The notes below the pieces were generated by a model. That model was not told where the DNA came from. It ran no database searches and saw only the letters and a program-made list of their open reading frames with translations. From positions 33,015 to 97,014 of the forward strand of contig JACPFJ010000014.1 in the NCBI GenBank assembly GCA_016182975.1: 64,000 nt of DNA, written 5' to 3'. Below are positions 37,637 to 45,890 of this stretch, one piece after another. The position numbers and the translations under genes were made by a program. The first letter of the stretch is position 1. Each line of letters opens with the position of its first letter. This stretch comes from Deltaproteobacteria bacterium (lineage in GTDB: Bacteria > Desulfobacterota > Desulfuromonadia > Geobacterales > Pseudopelobacteraceae).

Positions 37637-39745
37637 TCATTGCAACTCCCAGACCGTCATCTCCGCCACGCTGTGCTGGAACTTGCGCCTGGTCTCGCGG
37701 ATTACGAAGGGGATGTCGGCCGGCTCGCCCAGCAGACGGAAACGGTCGGAAAGCGCCCCCTTCAGCCCGTCCAGGGTCCAGACCGGCTCCCCGGAGTCGC
37801 GGTAGCCGCCAAGCCACTCCTCTCTCTTGGTGAACTCCTCCGACCAGCTGTAGGGGGAGGTGAGCACCAGCGGGCCGCCGGGGTTCATGTGGCGGTGGAT
37901 GGTCGCGAGGAAGCGGCGCGGCGCGTAGAGCCGGTCGATCAGGTTGGCCGCCAGCACCAGGTCAAAGCCGCAGAACTTGTCCGGCAGGTTGCAGGCGTCG
38001 GCCTGGTAGAACTCCACCCGCTCGCGGATGCCCGCCAGCCCCAGTTCATGCAGGCCGATCTCGTGGAACGAGCAGATCTCCCCCTCCTCGGGAAAGGCGT
38101 AGCGCAGGAACCCTTCCTCCTGCATCCTGGTCGCCAGGCGGAAGAAGCGGCTGGAGAAGTCCAGGCCGGTCACCCGTTCAAAACCGCCCCGCGCCAGCTC
38201 GAAGGCGGCCCGCCCCACGGCGCACCCCAGGTCGAGGGCGTGTCCCTTGCTGCGCCCCTCCATCAGCTCCAGACAGATCCGGGCGCAGGCGCCGGGGAAG
38301 TTGGGGACGCCGAACTGCTCCCCGCCATAGTGGGCGTCGCAGTACTGGGCCGCCAGGGTGTCGGTCTCGTATTGGTCCTGGTGGACCTCGACCTTCGCGG
38401 CGCTCGCCACGTAGCGGAATCCGGCGTGCTGGAAGAAGTGGCGCCGGAATGCGTAGCGCGAGTCGCGGGTGGCCTCGTTGCCGGTGGATATCCAAGATCC
38501 CCCCTTGATCAGGTTGTGACGGGTGTCGAAGGTGGGGGTGGAGAAGTCGTCGTACCAGGGATGGATCTCGAAGCCGTGGAAAGGGTAGATGGGGGTCTCG
38601 GTCCACTGCCAGGCGTTGCCGATCACGTCGTAGAAATCGCCGAAGCGGAAGCGATCCACCGGGCAGGACGATGCCCACTGCTCCAGGTTGATGTTGCCGG
38701 GGGCCTTTGCCCAGTACGGCTGGTCCGGGATGGCGCAGAGGTCGCGCAGCCGGTTCCACTCGTCCTCGGTCGGCAGGCGGATCGGGAGGCCGCTCTCCTG
38801 CGCCTTCCAGTTGCAGAAGGCCTTGGCCTCCAGCTGGTTGACCTCTACCGGCCAGTTCCAGGGAAGGTCGATCTCCTCGACCATTGTCCGCAGCCGCCAG
38901 CCGCTGCCGGTCTTGATCCAGAAGAGGGGGTGTTCGGCCTGTTTGAACTCGCGCCAGTTCCACCCCTCCTCTGTCCACCAGCGCTGCTCGCGGTAGCCGC
39001 CCGCCACGACGAACGCCAGGAACTCGCGGTTGGATACCAGGCACTGGGCCGCCTGGAAACCGGGCACATCGGCCTCGTGGCGGCCGTACTCGTTGTCCCA
39101 GCCGTAGAGGGGGTGTTCTCTGGGTTTGCCGAGCACGACCCTCCCCCCCGCCACCGGCAGGAGTTTGTTTGCCGGCGGTTCGCCCGCCTCGCGGCAGATC
39201 TCCCAGAAGGGGAGTTGCAGCACCTGGTCGATGGGGAGCTGGCGGATCAGCACCGAGGAGGTCTCCAGGTGGATGCGTTCGTGCTCGATCCCCATCATGA
39301 TCGCCCACCAGGGGGAATCCCAGGTGATCGGGAGCTTGAGCGGCAGGCGGCGGATCAGACCGTCCACCAGCTCGCGGGCCTTGTCGCGGTACTCCTTGAC
39401 CTGTTGGCGGGTGGGCCAGTCGTAGTGGGTCGAGTCCAGGTCGTCCCAGGACATCTCGTCCACCCCGACGGCGAACATCGCCTCGTACCTCGGGTTGATG
39501 CGGCTCTCGATCACACGGGCGATGGTCAGCTTGTTGATGAAGAAGGTGGCGGTATGGCCGAAGTAGAAGATCAGCGGATGACGCAGCCGGTCGGCCCGCA
39601 GGTAGAAGGTCCCGTCGTGATTCAGGGTGTCGTAGAGCCGCTCGTCGATGTCGTAGGTCGCGTGGAAGTATTCCAGGATCTCGGCCCGCTTCTGCTCTGG
39701 ATCGCCCTCGTTGAGGATGGTGGTACGGGTGTTGCGCAGCTCCAT
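37637..39745 (-). CDS. ovoA: 5-histidylcysteine sulfoxide synthase / mercaptohistidine methyltransferase (OvoA)
   Basis: First enzyme of ovothiol synthesis: a non-haem iron sulfoxide synthase that couples cysteine to histidine, fused to a methyltransferase. The 702 residues comprise a DinB-like domain (about 10-170) with iron ligands H155 and H159 in HERIHLE and likely H64, a formylglycine-generating-enzyme-like domain (about 190-450, ending WISTGNEATRDSRYAFRRHF), and a SAM methyltransferase (about 490-690, ALDLGCAVGRAAFELARGGF). The ATG at 39745 follows AGGAGG. The lyase OvoB is not next door; the PatB-type enzyme at 55474 is a distant candidate. Confidence 0.9.
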   Translation of the reverse strand: MELRNTRTTILNEGDPEQKRAEILEYFHATYDIDERLYDTLNHDGTFYLRADRLRHPLIFYFGHTATFFINKLTIARVIESRINPRYEAMFAVGVDEMSWDDLDSTHYDWPTRQQVKEYRDKARELVDGLIRRLPLKLPITWDSPWWAIMMGIEHERIHLETSSVLIRQLPIDQVLQLPFWEICREAGEPPANKLLPVAGGRVVLGKPREHPLYGWDNEYGRHEADVPGFQAAQCLVSNREFLAFVVAGGYREQRWWTEEGWNWREFKQAEHPLFWIKTGSGWRLRTMVEEIDLPWNWPVEVNQLEAKAFCNWKAQESGLPIRLPTEDEWNRLRDLCAIPDQPYWAKAPGNINLEQWASSCPVDRFRFGDFYDVIGNAWQWTETPIYPFHGFEIHPWYDDFSTPTFDTRHNLIKGGSWISTGNEATRDSRYAFRRHFFQHAGFRYVASAAKVEVHQDQYETDTLAAQYCDAHYGGEQFGVPNFPGACARICLELMEGRSKGHALDLGCAVGRAAFELARGGFERVTGLDFSSRFFRLATRMQEEGFLRYAFPEEGEICSFHEIGLHELGLAGIRERVEFYQADACNLPDKFCGFDLVLAANLIDRLYAPRRFLATIHRHMNPGGPLVLTSPYSWSEEFTKREEWLGGYRDSGEPVWTLDGLKGALSDRFRLLGEPADIPFVIRETRRKFQHSVAEMTVWELQ

Positions 39746-39848
39746 GGCGCTGCACCTCCTCCGTGGATTGTCATCGGAAACCACAGAGGCAAGTATACCC
39801 GAACCTGACGAAACGGCAATCACGAGCCGGGCGCAAGTTCGGAGCCAC

Positions 39849-40673
39849 TCAACCCCGCGTCAGCACGCCGGCATCCCGGAGAAATGAGGCGATGATCCGG
39901 TAGAACTCCTGCCAGTCCGGGGGGAAGTCGTTGTGGCCGCAGGGTAGCTCCACCAGCCTGGCGTGCGGCGCGATCCGCGCCAGCTCGCGGCTGTGCTCCG
40001 GCGGGATAATGGTATCGTCTGTGCCGTGGAACAGAAGGAGCGGCTGGCGGTAGGCGGCCAGGACCCTGGCGTTGTCGAACACGTCCCTGACGAGAAAGCC
40101 CGGGAGCAGGAAGCTCCGTGCGAACGGCCTGGTGGAGGTGAACGCCGACTGGAGGATCAGGGCCGCGCTCGGCCGGCGGGCGGCAAGCGCGCAGGCCGCG
40201 CCGCACCCCAGTGAACGGCCGAAGATGACGATCCGCGCCGGATCGACCTCCCCGGACGTAGTCACGGCATCATAGGCGGCTACCGCGGCGTCCGTGATGC
40301 TCCTCTCGCCGGGTTTCCCCGCTGAACGGCCATAGCCGGGAAACTCCACCAGCAGCACCCCCATCCCCAAGGCACGGAACCCCTCGACCTGCTCCGGCAG
40401 GTAGTCGATCACCTCGCCGTTGCCGTGAAAGAAGATCACCAGGGGGCGTCGCTCTCCAGGGTTGCGCTTGAGTGGCGGCATGAACCAGGCCTCGCCCCGC
40501 CCCGCGGCGGTGATGACCGCAATCGGCAGGATGCCGGCGGGGGGCGGGCCTCCGGCGCGGATAAGCCGGCCGGGATAGAGGATCTGGCGCTGCATCAGAA
40601 AGATGAGCAGGGCGTACGCCGCATAGGCGATGAAGGCGAGAACGGAAAATCGCAGCAAGGTCTGGAAGGGCAT
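39849..40673 (-). CDS. Membrane-anchored alpha/beta hydrolase
   Basis: A 274-residue hydrolase similar to the BEM46/ABHD13 group. It has an N-terminal hydrophobic anchor (about 7-27), an oxyanion region IFFHGNGEV, the nucleophile elbow GRSLGCGAA, and acid and histidine in HGTDDTIIP and PCGHNDFP. The substrate is unknown. It lies about 100 bases upstream of ovoA on the same strand. Confidence 0.88.
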   Translation of the reverse strand: MPFQTLLRFSVLAFIAYAAYALLIFLMQRQILYPGRLIRAGGPPPAGILPIAVITAAGRGEAWFMPPLKRNPGERRPLVIFFHGNGEVIDYLPEQVEGFRALGMGVLLVEFPGYGRSAGKPGERSITDAAVAAYDAVTTSGEVDPARIVIFGRSLGCGAACALAARRPSAALILQSAFTSTRPFARSFLLPGFLVRDVFDNARVLAAYRQPLLLFHGTDDTIIPPEHSRELARIAPHARLVELPCGHNDFPPDWQEFYRIIASFLRDAGVLTRG

Positions 40674-40700
40674 GGCAGGTATCCCCTGGTCTTTTCCAAG

Positions 40701-40709
40701 ATTATAACA
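40701..40709 (-). promoter_or_regulatory. Extended -10 promoter of the hydrolase gene
   Basis: Read on the minus strand this is TGTTATAAT, a perfect extended -10 element, about 28 bases before the hydrolase start. A TTGACG upstream is only 13 bases away and is unlikely to be its -35 box. Confidence 0.5.
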
Positions 40710-40843
40710 CCCGCAACTCCGTCAAGCCAGGGATGGGGGATGGGCCCATGCCGGGCGTTTGCATTTTGCTGCGAAGATTGCTACCATGCGCGGAAATCAC
40801 CCCAGGTGCGGAATTCAGGCATCGTCCGCCGGAGGATACCAGC

Positions 40844-41446
40844 ATGACGTTATTCAGGATAGCGGTTTGCGTGACAGGTGTGGCGCTGGCCCTTACCGCG
40901 GCGGAGATCCACCCTTCGGCCGCCATTGCGGCGGAGGATGCTCCAAAGGCGCCCGAGAGCACGGAGGCGGTAGCTCCGCACCCGTCGGGGGAGGCCGGTG
41001 ACAAGAAGAAGGTGGCCGTGAAGCGGAAGAAGGGGCACAGGAAGGCCTCTGCAAAAAAGGAGGCGGCAGCCGCGGCCGTGGCCACCCCCGGCGAGAAGCT
41101 GACGGTCAATCAGGTGCTGGATGTACTCAAGACGACCCGCAACCTATCCGGCAAGAACCTGAGCGGCCTGCAACTGGTCGGCGTCAACCTGGGAAGGAGC
41201 AACCTGAAGGGAGTTGACCTGAGCCATGCCAACCTGGAGCGGGCCGATCTGGAGGAGGCGAACCTGGAACGGGCCGACCTCACCGGCGCGAACCTCAGGA
41301 TGGCCACCCTGCGGCTCAGCGGCATGACCGCTACGAACCTGGAAGGCGCCATCCTCGACGGCGCCATCTGGCAGGACGGCAGGGTCTGTGCTGCCGGCTC
41401 GGTCGGTCACTGCAGGGAGTTCGCCCCCCCGCCCGCCGTGAAATGA
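40844..41446 (+). CDS. Pentapeptide-repeat protein with signal peptide
   Basis: A 200-residue exported protein. A signal peptide (about 1-29) is followed by a Lys/Ala-rich linker (about 50-85) and about a dozen A(D/N)LXX pentapeptides from NLSGKNLSGLQLVG to TNLEGAILDGAIW. These repeats form a right-handed beta helix. The tail has two cysteines that could form a disulfide. The ATG at 40844 follows GGAGG. Function unknown. Confidence 0.85.
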   Translation: MTLFRIAVCVTGVALALTAAEIHPSAAIAAEDAPKAPESTEAVAPHPSGEAGDKKKVAVKRKKGHRKASAKKEAAAAAVATPGEKLTVNQVLDVLKTTRNLSGKNLSGLQLVGVNLGRSNLKGVDLSHANLERADLEEANLERADLTGANLRMATLRLSGMTATNLEGAILDGAIWQDGRVCAAGSVGHCREFAPPPAVK

Positions 41447-41471
41447 ACCCGCCAAATCATCCGGAGGGGAG

Positions 41472-41819
41472 ATGAGGAAGGTAGCCAGAAAACCGGCCGT
41501 ACCGCGCAAGGCGGAGGAGACGGTCCGCCACGCCGTCATCGCCCTCCTCGGCGAGGGGGCGCTCTCGGCCAGGGACATCTCCATGGCGGTCCGCATCGCG
41601 GAAAAGGAGGTCTACGCTCACCTGGAGCACATCCGCCGCAGCATCCACGCCGCAGGCTCCGTGCTGGAGGTCACCCCGGCCGAGTGCCGAGACTGCGGCT
41701 TCGTCTTTGCCAAGCGCGAGCGCCTGACGCCACCCGGCAGGTGCCCGGTCTGCCGCAGCGAGACCATCCTCGAACCGCTTTACGGCATCAAACGACAACA
41801 GGGGCACGAGACGGGGTAA
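41472..41819 (+). CDS. Predicted HTH regulator with zinc ribbon
   Basis: A 115-residue protein. The N-terminal half (about 15-65) looks like a winged helix (LGEGALSARDISMAVRIAEKEVYAHLEHI). The C-terminal half has CRDCGF and CPVCRS, a zinc ribbon. This matches the small archaeal-like HTH plus Zn-ribbon family (COG3357-like). It follows the pentapeptide gene by 25 bases on the same strand. Confidence 0.78.
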   Translation: MRKVARKPAVPRKAEETVRHAVIALLGEGALSARDISMAVRIAEKEVYAHLEHIRRSIHAAGSVLEVTPAECRDCGFVFAKRERLTPPGRCPVCRSETILEPLYGIKRQQGHETG

Positions 41820-41891
41820 CCGCTTGGCAACATGGAGAAACCGTGTCCGCGACACCGGAACATCATCTGTTTCGCATCAGAGCAGGTCATA

Positions 41892-42584
41892 TCAGGATGC
41901 CCGGGCATCGCCGGCAACGCCAAGCGACGGGAGAGAGGCGATCAGATCGGCGAAACGCTCGCTCTGGATGGTGATATGTTTCCTGAGCAGGTCGCCAGCC
42001 AACTCCCCGTCACCGGCGATTATCGCCTCGATAATGCCTGAATGCTCGGAAAAAGAGGAGCGCAGCCGGTCCCGCACACGCAGCTGCAAGCGTCGATAGG
42101 CGCTTAGCCGCCTATGCAGGGCGATTACCTCCTCAATCAGGAATTTGTTGTGGCTGGCGAAATAGATGGCGAAATGAAACTGCTCATTCTTTCGGTAATA
42201 ATCGTCCAAATTTGCCCTGTCGCGCGCCTCTTCACAGGCTTTATGCGCCTCCAGCAGCGTCTGCTGTTCGTCTTCGGTCATACGGCGTGCCGCCAATCGA
42301 CCGCACATCGCCTCCAGTTCTGCCATCACCTCAAACATCTCGCATAGTTGTTGCGGACTTATCTCCGCAACCGTCGCGCCGCGGCGCGGCCGCATGTCGA
42401 TCAACCCCCTGGAGGCAAGCTGCATCAGGGCCTCGCGGATCGGCGTGCGCGACACCTCGAATTCGTTGGCCAATTCCGTCTCGTCGAGCCTCATCCCCGG
42501 CGCGTATTGACCGGTTGCAATCCGCTCCTCGATTATCTCACGCAACTGCTCAGACCTTCGCGAGTGGTTAAAGCCGCTCTCCAT
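41892..42584 (-). CDS. mdcY: GntR-family regulator with FCD domain (MdcY/MatR type)
   Basis: A 230-residue predicted repressor of the malonate operon. The N-terminal winged helix has LDETELANEFEVSRTPIREAL; the C-terminal FCD ligand-binding domain has the Asp/His metal motif residues in FHFAIYFASHNKF and FSEHSGIIEAI. The ATG at 42584 has GGAGG at good spacing; an ATG at 42596 has none. It is divergent from the TRAP transporter genes and faces a palindrome of the type bound by MdcY and MatR. The ligand is probably malonate or malonyl-CoA. Confidence 0.82.
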   Translation of the reverse strand: MESGFNHSRRSEQLREIIEERIATGQYAPGMRLDETELANEFEVSRTPIREALMQLASRGLIDMRPRRGATVAEISPQQLCEMFEVMAELEAMCGRLAARRMTEDEQQTLLEAHKACEEARDRANLDDYYRKNEQFHFAIYFASHNKFLIEEVIALHRRLSAYRRLQLRVRDRLRSSFSEHSGIIEAIIAGDGELAGDLLRKHITIQSERFADLIASLPSLGVAGDARAS

Positions 42585-42620
42585 CCCGTCCTCCATATCT
42601 TGTTTCTAACCTGAAACCCA

Positions 42621-42706
42621 TTAACGCAAAGGCGCAAAGGTTCAAAGCCGCAAAGTAATATTCTGTAAAAAATGCTCTTCTTTGCGCCCCTGCGTCTTTG
42701 CGTTAA
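42621..42706. repeat. Long imperfect inverted repeat of GCAAAG units
   Basis: TTAACGCAAAGGCGCAAAGG at the left pairs with CTTTGCGCCCCTGCGTCTTTGCGTTAA-type sequence ending at 42706. It lies between the regulator and the malonate promoter. It resembles other dispersed palindromes in this window in design but not in sequence. Confidence 0.7.
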
Positions 42707-42749
42707 AAATCAGCCGTTGTTTTGTCCGTAAAAATCATACAAAATTTTG

Positions 42750-42777
42750 TTGACAAAATATACAAAATAAATATTCT
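42750..42777 (+). promoter_or_regulatory. Promoter of the malonate operon
   Basis: TTGACA (42750-42755), a 16-base spacer and TATTCT (42772-42777). The -10 box overlaps the operator palindrome at 42774, so bound repressor would block polymerase. The transcript leader before dctP would be about 115 bases. Confidence 0.6.
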
Positions 42778-42789
42778 TGTATACAAGAA
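42774..42789. promoter_or_regulatory. MdcY/MatR-type operator
   Basis: TTCTTGTATACAAGAA is a perfect 16-bp palindrome. Its core TTGTATACAA matches the sites I recall for Acinetobacter MdcY (ATTGTATACAAT) and Rhizobium MatR (TCTTGTA half sites). A weaker copy with GTGTAC is centred 21 bp downstream, two helical turns away (42800-42809). A related inverted repeat TTTTGT/ACAAAA spans the -35 box (42745-42758). Confidence 0.75.
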
Positions 42790-42898
42790 CGCTGTTTTAG
42801 TGTACAAGAGCCTTGCCGTCCAATCCGCGATCACTCATCCGGATCGAAGCAATGACCGGATCAGACTGTCACTCTTACCCAGGAAAAGGAGTATGCAC

Positions 42899-43984
42899 AT
42901 GTCGATCTCAAAGCGCAGTTTCCTCGTTGGCCTGCTCGCGGCACTGCCGCTGGCAATGCCCGTCCACGAAGTACTGGCCGCTCCGGCCCAGGAGCTCAAG
43001 ATCTCCCATCAGTTCCCCGGCGGAACGATCGCGGTGGGTGACTTCCGCGACCGGCTCTGTCGCAAGTTCGCCGTCGAGGTTGAAAAGCGGACCAACGGCG
43101 CGTTGAAGGGGACCGTCTATCCCGGCTCGTCCCTGATGAAGACGAACGCCCAGTTCAGCGCGGTGAGCAAGGGCGCCCTTGAGATGTCGCTCTTCCCGGT
43201 CTCCTATGCCGGCGGCGAGGTCCCCGAGCTCAACATTGCGCTGATGCCGGGTGTCGTGACCTCATACGAGCAGGGGCTGGCATGGAAAAATTCCGAGGCC
43301 GGCAAGCTGCTGTCCGACGTGCTCTACGAAAAAGGGATCGTCATTGTGAGCTGGGTCTGGCAGGCCGGCGGTGTCGCCAGTCGCGTCAAACCGATCGTCG
43401 AACCTGAGGATGCCAAGGGGCTGAAGGTCCGTGGGGGGAGCCGCGAGATGGACATGGTGCTCAAGGCTACCGGCGCATCAGTGCTTTCCCTGCCGTCCAA
43501 CGAGATCTACCAGGCGGTGCAGACCGGCGCACTGGACGCCGCAATGACCTCTTCCACGAGCCTGATCTCATTCCGCCTCGAAGAGGTCGCCAAACACCTC
43601 ACCACGGGGCGGGGCAAGGCATACTGGTTCATGTTCGAGCCGCTGATCATGTCGCGCCTGGTATTCGAGAAGCTGCCCAAGGATCAGCAGGCGACGATCA
43701 TGGCGATAGGCGCGGAGATGGAGAAGTTCGGGCTGGAGGCCGCCAAGGCCGATGATCAGGCCGTCGCCAAGGTTTACCAGAAGGCCGGCGCCAAGGTCTA
43801 TGACCTGACCGATGCGACGGTGAAGAAATGGCAGGCCATTGCACGTGACACAGCGTGGAAGGATTACGCCAAGAAGAATGCGCGCTGCGCCCAGCTGATT
43901 CAGTTGGCGGAGAAGGTGGTGCCCGAGACCCCGGCTGAAGCGAGGCCGAAGGTGAAAGCGGAGAAAAAGGGGAAAAAGAGATGA
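42899..43984 (+). CDS. dctP: TRAP transporter solute-binding protein (DctP family)
   Basis: Periplasmic binding protein (361 residues) of a TRAP uptake system, probably for malonate given the operon. The signal peptide is MSISKRSFLVGLLAALPLAM and on to about residue 34. Family parts include GTVYPGSSLMKTNAQFSAVS, the conserved-arginine block GLKVRGGSREMDMVLKA, and SLPSNEIYQAVQTGALD. ATG 42899 has AAAGGAG at good spacing; ATG 42893 is too close to it. The stop overlaps dctQ. Confidence 0.92.
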   Translation: MSISKRSFLVGLLAALPLAMPVHEVLAAPAQELKISHQFPGGTIAVGDFRDRLCRKFAVEVEKRTNGALKGTVYPGSSLMKTNAQFSAVSKGALEMSLFPVSYAGGEVPELNIALMPGVVTSYEQGLAWKNSEAGKLLSDVLYEKGIVIVSWVWQAGGVASRVKPIVEPEDAKGLKVRGGSREMDMVLKATGASVLSLPSNEIYQAVQTGALDAAMTSSTSLISFRLEEVAKHLTTGRGKAYWFMFEPLIMSRLVFEKLPKDQQATIMAIGAEMEKFGLEAAKADDQAVAKVYQKAGAKVYDLTDATVKKWQAIARDTAWKDYAKKNARCAQLIQLAEKVVPETPAEARPKVKAEKKGKKR

Positions 43985-44538
43985 GCCACGGTTTCGAGTC
44001 CGATTCAATCGCCAAGGTTTCAGAAGAGGCCTCCAGCGGCCTGCTGGTCGGGGTTGTGCGGCTCATCGAGCGTTGTAACGAGGGGGTGATGGGACTGTCG
44101 ACCATCGCCATCCTCGCGGCGTCGTGCATCCTGACGCTGAGCGTGGTTTCCCGCTACTTCCTGAAGGTGTCGACCGACTGGCAGGATGAGGCCTCGGTCT
44201 TCCTGCTGGTGGGCGCAACCTTCATGTGCTGCGCCTACGTCCAGTCCAATCGCGGGCACATCGGCATCGATGCCTTGGCGAGCATCCTGCCGGCGTCGGT
44301 GAACCGTGTCCGCAAGGGGGTCGTCGATATCGCCTCGTTAGCCTTTTGCACCTTCTTCACCTGGAAGTCGTGGACGCTGTTTCATGAAGCGCTCGTTGGC
44401 GGGCATACGACCTCGTCGTCCTTTGCCCCGCCGCTCTGGATACCCTATGGGCTCATGGCGGTCGGCATGACGAACCTGACGCTGCAGCTGCTCATGCAGG
44501 TCCTGGCATATTTCGGAAAACGGGAGGTGGTCTCATGA
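43981..44538 (+). CDS. dctQ: TRAP transporter small membrane subunit
   Basis: A 185-residue protein with four hydrophobic segments in the DctQ pattern, including RYFLKVSTDWQDEASVFLLV with the conserved W-x-D/E-E. It forms the membrane unit with DctM. It overlaps the genes on both sides by 4 bases, so all three are translationally coupled. Confidence 0.93.
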   Translation: MSHGFESDSIAKVSEEASSGLLVGVVRLIERCNEGVMGLSTIAILAASCILTLSVVSRYFLKVSTDWQDEASVFLLVGATFMCCAYVQSNRGHIGIDALASILPASVNRVRKGVVDIASLAFCTFFTWKSWTLFHEALVGGHTTSSSFAPPLWIPYGLMAVGMTNLTLQLLMQVLAYFGKREVVS

Positions 44539-45890
44539 GCGTGGCGGCCATTGGTATCCTCTACGGCCTCGGCACACTGGTGGTCATGTTCTCGGGCATG
44601 CCGATCGCCTTTGCGCTCGGCGCCATCGCCACCGTCTTCATGTACTTCTTCATGCCCGGGGCGGCGCTCGACATGGTTACCCAGAACGTGTACGAGGAGA
44701 TGGCGAGCATCACCCTGCTCTCCATCCCGCTCTTCATCCTCAAGGGGGCCTGCATCGGCAAGTCCCGCGCCGGCGCCGACCTGTACGCGGCGATCCACGC
44801 CTGGCTGCACAAGATACCGGGCGGACTGGGGATCGCCAACGTCTTTGCCTGCGCGCTCTTTGCCGCCATGGCGGGGTCCAGCCCGGCGACCTGCTCGGCC
44901 ATCGGCAGCGCCGGCATCCCCGAGATGCGGCAGCGCGGCTACTCCCCCGGCTTCGCCGCCGGCATCATCGCCGCCGGTGGTACGCTCGGCATCCTGCTGC
45001 CGCCTTCGATCACCATGATCCTCTTCGCCGTTGCCGCAGAGCAGTCCCTCGGCCGGCTGTTCCTGGCCGGCCTCGGCCCGTGGCTGCTGCTGGTCGTTCT
45101 CTTCTCGGGCTATGCGGCATGGCGCTACAAGCGTGAGTACAAGACGGCCCTCGACGTATACCATGGGGGTGGCGTCAAGTCGGCCTATCTCGATGAGATG
45201 CTCCTGACGTTCTCCGACAAGACGCGGATGCTGCCGCGGGTACTCCCCTTCGTCATCCTGCTCACCGGCGTCATGGTCGCCCTCTATGGCGGCTACGCGA
45301 CACCATCGGAAACGGCCGGCCTGGGCGCGATCCTGGCGCTGGTGCTGATTGCCGTGGTCTACAAGGTCTGGCGCCCGCGGGACCTCAAGCCGATCTTCAC
45401 CAGCACCCTGAAGGAATCGACCATGCTGATGCTGATCATCGGCATGTCGCTGCTCTACTCGTACGTGATGAGCTCGCTGCACATCAGCCAGTCCACGGCC
45501 GAGTGGATCGTTGCGCTGCATCTCTCCAAGTGGGTGCTGCTCTCGACCATCCTGTTCATGGTCATGGTGCTCGGTTTCTTCCTGCCGCCGGTATCGATCA
45601 TCCTGATGACGGCGCCGATCATCCTGCCGCCGCTGAAGGCAGCCGGTTTCGATCTGATATGGTTCGGGGTGGTCATGACCATCATCATGGAGATGGGACT
45701 GATCCATCCGCCGGTCGGGCTGAACATCTTCGTCATCAAGAATATCGCGCCGGACATCCCCCTGAAGGACGTGATCTGGGGGGTGATGCCCTTTGTCGGG
45801 CTGATGATGATCGCCGTGCTGCTGCTCTGCCTCATGCCCGGTATTGCCACCTGGTTTCCGGACATGGTCATGGGGGTCTCCAGCAAATGA
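44535..45890 (+). CDS. dctM: TRAP transporter large membrane subunit
   Basis: A 451-residue membrane protein with 11-12 helices that carries the sodium- and substrate-transport path. Typical stretches are FSGMPIAFALGAIATVFMYF, the FAAMAGSSPATCSAIGSAG loop and GFAAGIIAAGGTLGILLPPS. Its stop overlaps the matB start (ATGA). With dctPQ it replaces the MdcLM/MdcF carriers of other malonate clusters. Confidence 0.94.
   Translation: MSVAAIGILYGLGTLVVMFSGMPIAFALGAIATVFMYFFMPGAALDMVTQNVYEEMASITLLSIPLFILKGACIGKSRAGADLYAAIHAWLHKIPGGLGIANVFACALFAAMAGSSPATCSAIGSAGIPEMRQRGYSPGFAAGIIAAGGTLGILLPPSITMILFAVAAEQSLGRLFLAGLGPWLLLVVLFSGYAAWRYKREYKTALDVYHGGGVKSAYLDEMLLTFSDKTRMLPRVLPFVILLTGVMVALYGGYATPSETAGLGAILALVLIAVVYKVWRPRDLKPIFTSTLKESTMLMLIIGMSLLYSYVMSSLHISQSTAEWIVALHLSKWVLLSTILFMVMVLGFFLPPVSIILMTAPIILPPLKAAGFDLIWFGVVMTIIMEMGLIHPPVGLNIFVIKNIAPDIPLKDVIWGVMPFVGLMMIAVLLLCLMPGIATWFPDMVMGVSSK

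Noticed and set aside
37640..39808. A 722-residue open frame on the plus strand
   Set aside because: It is antisense to ovoA, whose three domains and catalytic residues are all recognisable. The plus-strand translation has no family features.
40701..40725. TTGACG plus TATAAT as a standard promoter of the hydrolase gene
   Set aside because: The spacer would be only 13 bases. The extended -10 alone is a better reading.
42722..42898. N-terminal extension of the TRAP binding protein from an in-frame codon at 42722
   Set aside because: It would translate through the promoter and operator and place the signal peptide internally. ATG 42899 has a good ribosome site and a proper signal peptide.
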